From the NCBI RefSeq assembly GCF_009811555.1, contig NZ_BLIN01000005.1, positions 3,667,501 to 3,731,500 of the forward strand: a DNA stretch of 64,000 bases. Direction: 5' to 3'. This document shows positions 60,500-64,000 of this stretch, piece by piece; positions within the stretch are counted from its first letter, which is position 1, and each line of letters opens with the position of its first letter. Made by a program: the position numbers and the translations under genes. The stretch is from Streptomyces caniferus. GTDB lineage: Bacteria; Actinomycetota; Actinomycetes; Streptomycetales; Streptomycetaceae. The notes under the pieces were generated by a model. The model searched no databases. It saw only the letters and a program-made list of their open reading frames with translations, and had not been told where the DNA came from.

Positions 60500-60678
60500 C
60501 GTGCTACTGTCGTTCTCAGTTGCAGTTGTGGTTCCCAAAACTTCAAGTGCCCCCACTCGGCTCCTGCCGGTGGGAGCGCTTTTGTATTTCCGGTCATTTT
60601 CCGGGCGGGGTAATCATCGCGGCGACACGGCGTCCGCGCAGTGCGGATTCCGATGCACTGCCCCAAAGGAGATATGAC
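60500..60678 (+). promoter_or_regulatory. structured leader of the cold-shock gene
   Basis: AT-richer 180-bp leader with TACTGT at 60502. It contains a hairpin CCCACTCGG (60552-60560) / CCGGTGGG (60567-60574) followed by AGCGCTTTTGT, and ends with the ribosome binding site AAAGGAGAT. Cold-shock mRNAs commonly have long leaders that control translation. The 60241-60499 part shows no gene. Confidence 0.5.
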
Positions 60679-60882
60679 ATGGCTGCTGGTACCGTGAAGT
60701 GGTTCAACGCGGAAAAGGGCTTCGGCTTCATCGAGCAGGACGGTGGCGGCGCTGACGTGTTCGCCCACTACTCGAACATCGCCGCCCAGGGCTTCCGTGA
60801 GCTGCTCGAAGGCCAGAAGGTGAACTTCGACATCGCGCAGGGCCAGAAGGGCCCGACGGCCGAGAACATCGTTCCGGCCTGA
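60679..60882 (+). CDS. CspA-family cold shock protein
   Basis: 67 residues, single OB-fold: [19 protein letters not shown] (RNP1 KGFGFI) and [14 protein letters not shown] (RNP2-type VFAHY), closing with [10 protein letters not shown]. Binds single-stranded RNA/DNA as a chaperone. Normal length. ATG after AAAGGAGATATGAC. Followed by a strong terminator and, 345 bp on, a DEAD-box helicase. Confidence 0.95.
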   Translation: MAAGTVKWFNAEKGFGFIEQDGGGADVFAHYSNIAAQGFRELLEGQKVNFDIAQGQKGPTAENIVPA

Positions 60883-60900
60883 CGCTGACGCACACTTTGT

Positions 60901-60938
60901 AGCTGGGGCCCGCATCCTTCGGGGTGCGGGCCCCAGCT
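60901..60938 (+). terminator. intrinsic terminator of the cold-shock gene
   Basis: 14-bp perfect stem AGCTGGGGCCCGCA / TGCGGGCCCCAGCT with a 10-base loop. Confidence 0.85.
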
Positions 60939-61161
60939 GCACCCATTTCCCGCAGCGGTTTCACCTGCGGGACGACTCGGAGGAATCCGCAGTCTCACCA
61001 CGCGCGGGTCCTCCTTCAGGGATGCAGGCGCATCCTGAAGAGCTACACCGCAGTCGACGCCCGGATTTTACGCCCCCGCCGCGTCTCCCATTTCAGCACC
61101 CGCGCCCGCGCGGATTTCCGCCGGCCGGACCTGCTTTCTTTTACCATCGGTCCATACTTGT

Positions 61162-61194
61162 AATTCCCCGTGCCGCTCATCGCTGGCGGGAATT
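61162..61194 (+). promoter_or_regulatory. hairpin in the DEAD-box helicase leader
   Basis: AATTCCC (61162-61168) pairs with GGGAATT (61188-61194), with inner GCC/GGC pairing. It lies 30-65 bp upstream of the start in a 290-bp, locally AT-richer leader (60939-61227) with no gene. A weaker CCCGCAG/CTGCGGG hairpin is near 60950. Confidence 0.45.
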
Positions 61195-61227
61195 CCTTGA
61201 TATGCGCCGCATCGAGGAAGGTTCCGC

Positions 61228-62721
61228 ATGAACCGCACACGCACGAACGACCGCTCCGCCCGCACCCGTAATGGCAGTGCCGACGCCGGAAAGGGCGGCA
61301 GCCGCTTCGGCTCGCCGGCACCGCGCCGTTCCGGCGGGACGGCCCGTTCCGGCGGTTACGGCCGCCGACCCGCCGCAGTGCAGGGTGAGTTCGCGCTCCC
61401 CAAGACGATCACCCCTGCGCTGCCTGCCGTGGAGGGCTTTGCTGATCTCGGCATGCCTGAGCAACTACTGGCCGAACTCGGCAAGCAGGGCGTGACCGCG
61501 CCGTTCCCGATCCAGGGCGCGACGCTGCCGAACTCTCTGGCGGGCCGTGACGTCCTGGGCCGCGGGCGCACCGGTTCCGGCAAGACCCTCGCCTTCGGCC
61601 TCGCCCTGCTCGCCCGCACCGCCGGGCAGCGTGCTGAGTCCCGCCAGCCGCTGGGACTGATCCTCGTACCGACGCGTGAGCTGGCGCAGCAGGTGTCCGA
61701 CGCGCTCACTCCGTACGCCCGCTCAGTCAAGCTGCGGATGGCCACGGTGGTGGGCGGGATGTCGATCGGCAAGCAGGCCGGCGCGCTGCGAGGCGGGGCC
61801 GAGGTCGTCGTCGCGACCCCGGGCCGGCTCAAGGACCTCATCGACCGTGGCGACTGCCGGCTGAACCAGGTGGGCATCACGGTGCTGGACGAGGCTGACC
61901 AGATGGCTGACATGGGTTTCATGCCGCAGGTCACCGCGTTGCTCGACCAGGTGCGTCCGGAGGGGCAGCGGATGCTGTTCTCCGCCACCTTGGACCGTAA
62001 CGTCGACCTGCTGGTGCGGCGTTATCTGACCGACCCCGTCGTGCATTCGGTCGACCCGTCGGCCGGTGCGGTCACGACGATGGAGCACCACGTCCTGCAC
62101 GTCCACGGCGCCGACAAGCACGCCGCCACGACCGAGATCGCCGCCCGCGACGGCCGCGTGATCATGTTCCTGGACACCAAGCACGCCGTCGACCGGCTGA
62201 CCCAGGACCTGCTCAACAGCGGGGTCCGGGCCGCCGCGCTGCACGGCGGCAAGTCGCAGCCGCAGCGCACCCGCACCCTGACGCAGTTCAAGTCCGGTCA
62301 TGTGACGGTGCTGGTGGCCACCAACGTCGCCGCCCGCGGCATCCACGTCGACAACCTCGACCTCGTCGTCAACGTCGACCCGCCCACCGACCACAAGGAC
62401 TACCTCCACCGCGGGGGCCGTACCGCCCGCGCCGGCGAGTCCGGCAGCGTCGTCACGCTCGTCACACCGAACCAGCGTCGAGGCATGGTCCGCCTCATGT
62501 CGGACGCCGGTATCCGGCCGCAGACCACCCAGATCCGCTCGGGCGAAGAGGCCCTGAGCCGGATCACCGGCGCCCAGGCCCCGTCCGGCATCCCGGTCGT
62601 CATTACCGCTCCGGTGGTCGAACGCTCCAAGCGCAGTGCCTCCTCCCGAGGCCGGCGCCGCCCCTCTTCGGCGACCCGGCGCGAGCCCGTACGCCAGTCC
62701 GTCTTCGATGCGGTGGCCTAG
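61228..62721 (+). CDS. DEAD-box RNA helicase
   Basis: 497 residues. Arg/Gly/Ser-rich N-terminus (1-50), Q motif (PFPIQGATLPNSLAGRD), motif I GRTGSGKT, Ia PTRELAQQ, Ib ATPGRL, II VLDEADQM, III SAT, IV-VI (MFLDTKHAVDR, TNVAARGIHVDNLDLV, HRGGRTARAG). A basic C-terminal tail (KRSASSRGRRRPSSATRREP) likely binds RNA. Typical of cold-induced RhlE/DeaD-type helicases that unwind mRNA or help ribosome assembly. ATG after GAGGAAGG. Upstream CspA gene and downstream CBS gene support a cold-shock role. Confidence 0.93.
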   Translation: MNRTRTNDRSARTRNGSADAGKGGSRFGSPAPRRSGGTARSGGYGRRPAAVQGEFALPKTITPALPAVEGFADLGMPEQLLAELGKQGVTAPFPIQGATLPNSLAGRDVLGRGRTGSGKTLAFGLALLARTAGQRAESRQPLGLILVPTRELAQQVSDALTPYARSVKLRMATVVGGMSIGKQAGALRGGAEVVVATPGRLKDLIDRGDCRLNQVGITVLDEADQMADMGFMPQVTALLDQVRPEGQRMLFSATLDRNVDLLVRRYLTDPVVHSVDPSAGAVTTMEHHVLHVHGADKHAATTEIAARDGRVIMFLDTKHAVDRLTQDLLNSGVRAAALHGGKSQPQRTRTLTQFKSGHVTVLVATNVAARGIHVDNLDLVVNVDPPTDHKDYLHRGGRTARAGESGSVVTLVTPNQRRGMVRLMSDAGIRPQTTQIRSGEEALSRITGAQAPSGIPVVITAPVVERSKRSASSRGRRRPSSATRREPVRQSVFDAVA

Positions 62722-62767
62722 AACCTTCGTGATCAGGAAGCTGACCCATCTCTGCAGGAGGCACCTT

Positions 62768-63172
62768 TTGTCGCTGGTTCAGATGCAGCCCCGCCCGGCA
62801 AGCGCCAACCCCGTGCACAGGACGGTGGTTGAGGTCATGGACGCGGCCGGACCGCAGGTCTGTGACGACATGAGCGTCGAGGTGGCACTGGCCGTCATGG
62901 CCGCCGCCCGCACGGGTCGACTGGTTGTTTGCGACCAGGACGGCCAGTGCACCGGCCTGGTCACCCGAACCGACCTCACCGCCGTCCGCGGCAGCTCCGC
63001 TTACACGGACCGCGTCCAGCTGCGCGACATCCTCGGCGACCACGGATCGTTCACCTCACCCGTGACCACTGCGGCCGAAGCCGAGCCCGTGATGCGCTCC
63101 CGTCGGCTCGATGCCCCGCCGATGGCCGGCGAGCAAGGCAGCGCCCTGGGCATTCTCGCCCTCTCCCGCTGA
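62768..63172 (+). CDS. CBS domain protein
   Basis: 134 residues. TVVEVMDAAGPQVCDDMSVE and LVVCDQDGQCTGLVTRTDLT form one CBS half; the second half is short and decayed (TTAAEAEPVMRSRRLDAPPM). CBS pairs bind adenosine nucleotides. TTG 62768 is chosen because GGAGG is 6 bases upstream; the frame before it overlaps the helicase gene. Follows the helicase by 46 bp, likely co-transcribed. Confidence 0.77.
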   Translation: MSLVQMQPRPASANPVHRTVVEVMDAAGPQVCDDMSVEVALAVMAAARTGRLVVCDQDGQCTGLVTRTDLTAVRGSSAYTDRVQLRDILGDHGSFTSPVTTAAEAEPVMRSRRLDAPPMAGEQGSALGILALSR

Positions 63173-63221
63173 ACCGTCTCCCCCTGGTCGGGCTGTTCTC
63201 CCCTTCTCGCTGTGAGGTCAC

Positions 63222-63530
63222 ATGCGTTGCATCATCGCCCGCTTCCCCTTCGAGCTCACCAAGAGCGGCGTGCTGGAATCGATGAAGGGCGTCAAGCCCG
63301 AACCGGTCACCGGCGAAACGGTGACCATCGGCCGCCGCCACTACCCCGTCAAGCAAGTCGGCCAGGTCATCACCCGCCAGGACCGCCGTGACTTCAGCGC
63401 CGCCGAAGTCCTCCGGGCCATGACTCAGCTCGGCTTCACCTGCCGCCCCCTCCCCAAGGCCGCACCCGTACGCATCCTCAGCCCGCTCCAGCAAGCCTCC
63501 GCGATGCTCGGCACCCCCGTGTCCGTCTGA
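63222..63530 (+). CDS. conserved hypothetical protein of the cold-shock cluster
   Basis: 102 residues: MRCIIARFPFELTKSGVLES, then KPEPVTGETVTIGRRHYPVK and VGQVITRQDRRDFSAAEVLR. Basic, soluble, no known domain. ATG 63222. Third gene after the helicase in the same direction; similar small proteins accompany streptomycete csp/DEAD-box clusters. Function unknown; nucleic-acid binding is a guess from charge. Confidence 0.75.
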   Translation: MRCIIARFPFELTKSGVLESMKGVKPEPVTGETVTIGRRHYPVKQVGQVITRQDRRDFSAAEVLRAMTQLGFTCRPLPKAAPVRILSPLQQASAMLGTPVSV

Positions 63531-63557
63531 CCGAGGGAACAGGCACGAGCCGACACC

Positions 63558-63613
63558 TGTACGCGGTGTGGGCCCGACCGGCGCGCGCCGGTCGGGCCCA
63601 CACCGCGTACAGC
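63558..63613. terminator. perfect 56-bp palindrome, bidirectional terminator
   Basis: 28-base arms starting CTGTACGCGGTGTGGGCC and mirrored exactly with no unpaired centre, placed between convergent genes ending at 63530 (plus) and 63636 (minus). Confidence 0.8.
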
Positions 63614-63635
63614 GGGTTCTCCTCGCAGTGGTTGC

Positions 63636-63992
63636 TCAGCGGTCGGAATAGCTGAAGTCGCCCACGGTCCAGGCGCTGACGTCCTCGATCGCGACGCGGT
63701 ACATCCCGCCCGTCTCCGGGATCCCGACTGTGCCCTGCAGGATCCGGGCGACATGGAAGTGCAGGTGCGTAGGCGGCCCGTTCCTCGCGGGGGTGTCGAA
63801 GACGGCGGAGAACTCGCCCAAGCGGTCCGAATCCGTCAGTACCTCCGATACCCTCTGCCGCCACACTGCTTCGGGAGCCAGCCGACCGGTGAGGACAGCA
63901 CCACCGGTGACCACGGTCAGGGACATCTGATTGCTCTGCCGGGACTCCACCAGGGCGGCGACGTCAACCAGCAGCTCGTCAGGCTTCGACAT
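63636..63992 (-). CDS. conserved hypothetical protein (GvpU-like features)
   Basis: 118 residues. MSLTVVTGGAVLTGRLAPEA, then PTHLHFHVARILQGTVGIPE and MYRVAIEDVSAWTVGDFSYS. The layout (beta-rich start, THLHF core, WTVGDFSY end) resembles gas-vesicle accessory GvpU-type proteins; no other gvp gene is in view. ATG 63992. Convergent with the cold-shock cluster. Confidence 0.65.
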   Translation of the reverse strand: MSKPDELLVDVAALVESRQSNQMSLTVVTGGAVLTGRLAPEAVWRQRVSEVLTDSDRLGEFSAVFDTPARNGPPTHLHFHVARILQGTVGIPETGGMYRVAIEDVSAWTVGDFSYSDR

Positions 63993-64000
63993 GAGGCAGA

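Overview
The window is very GC-rich chromosomal DNA with strong third-position G/C bias, many GTG/TTG/CTG starts, AGGAGG-type ribosome binding sites and lineage-typical genes (an hrdD-type sigma factor, twin-arginine and lysine-poor proteins, XRE/TPR regulators, a tRNA-Arg(CCT) used as an integration site). It is almost certainly a Streptomyces or close streptomycete chromosome. Nothing here was checked against a database; all family names come from motifs read in the translations.

Layout. 1-8.4 kb is core chromosome: a penicillin-amidase-type acylase (cut by the left edge), a K+/H+ or Na+/H+ antiporter, an MFS transporter, a FmdB-type zinc ribbon protein behind a CIRCE-like operator, an MTA phosphorylase, mscL and a MepB-like protein. 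8.4-11.5 kb is a low-gene-density, repeat-rich stretch with a GNAT enzyme and a truncated acetyl-CoA-synthetase-like ORF. 11.5-16.6 kb is a sulfide/sulfite handling module: a metallo-beta-lactamase/rhodanese protein (minus) divergent from gntR-tauE-sqr (plus), with a 12-bp palindrome between them. 16.7-29 kb holds a MerR-PP2C fusion, an M20 amidohydrolase, an O-methyltransferase, LtrA, two L,D-transpeptidases, a P1 peptidase, a VIT1-type transporter and a CoA transferase. 29.2-35.6 kb holds a lipoprotein, the fructose PTS operon fruR-fruK-fruA and hrdD behind an exact sigma-R-type promoter. 35.6-47.2 kb is a series of small regulator/target pairs (MarR-dioxygenase, TetR-MFS, FabR-like TetR with small membrane proteins), an M6 protease ending in a 200-bp MITE, and an FAD monooxygenase.

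47.36-53.40 kb is an integrated element: tRNA-Arg(CCT) at the left end and an identical 45-bp copy of its 3' part at the right end. Between them lie two hypothetical proteins, an integrase reduced to its C-terminus, a pair of paralogous small proteins, a Prim-Pol-neighbour-type protein, an XRE/TPR regulator with an apparent ACG start, and an aminoglycoside-phosphotransferase-fold protein. With no intact integrase it should be immobile unless helped in trans.

53.4-60.3 kb is a decayed accessory zone: an IS982-family copy with frameshifts, a second IS end, fragments of a glycosyltransferase, a flavoprotein, an IS30 transposase and an internally deleted small protein, mixed with intact stress-type genes (MerR regulator, Asp23/DUF2273 pair, YihY, CsbD). 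60.5-63.5 kb is a cold-shock-type cluster: a CspA protein with a structured leader, a DEAD-box RNA helicase, a CBS-domain protein and a conserved small protein, closed by a perfect 56-bp palindrome shared with a convergent gene.
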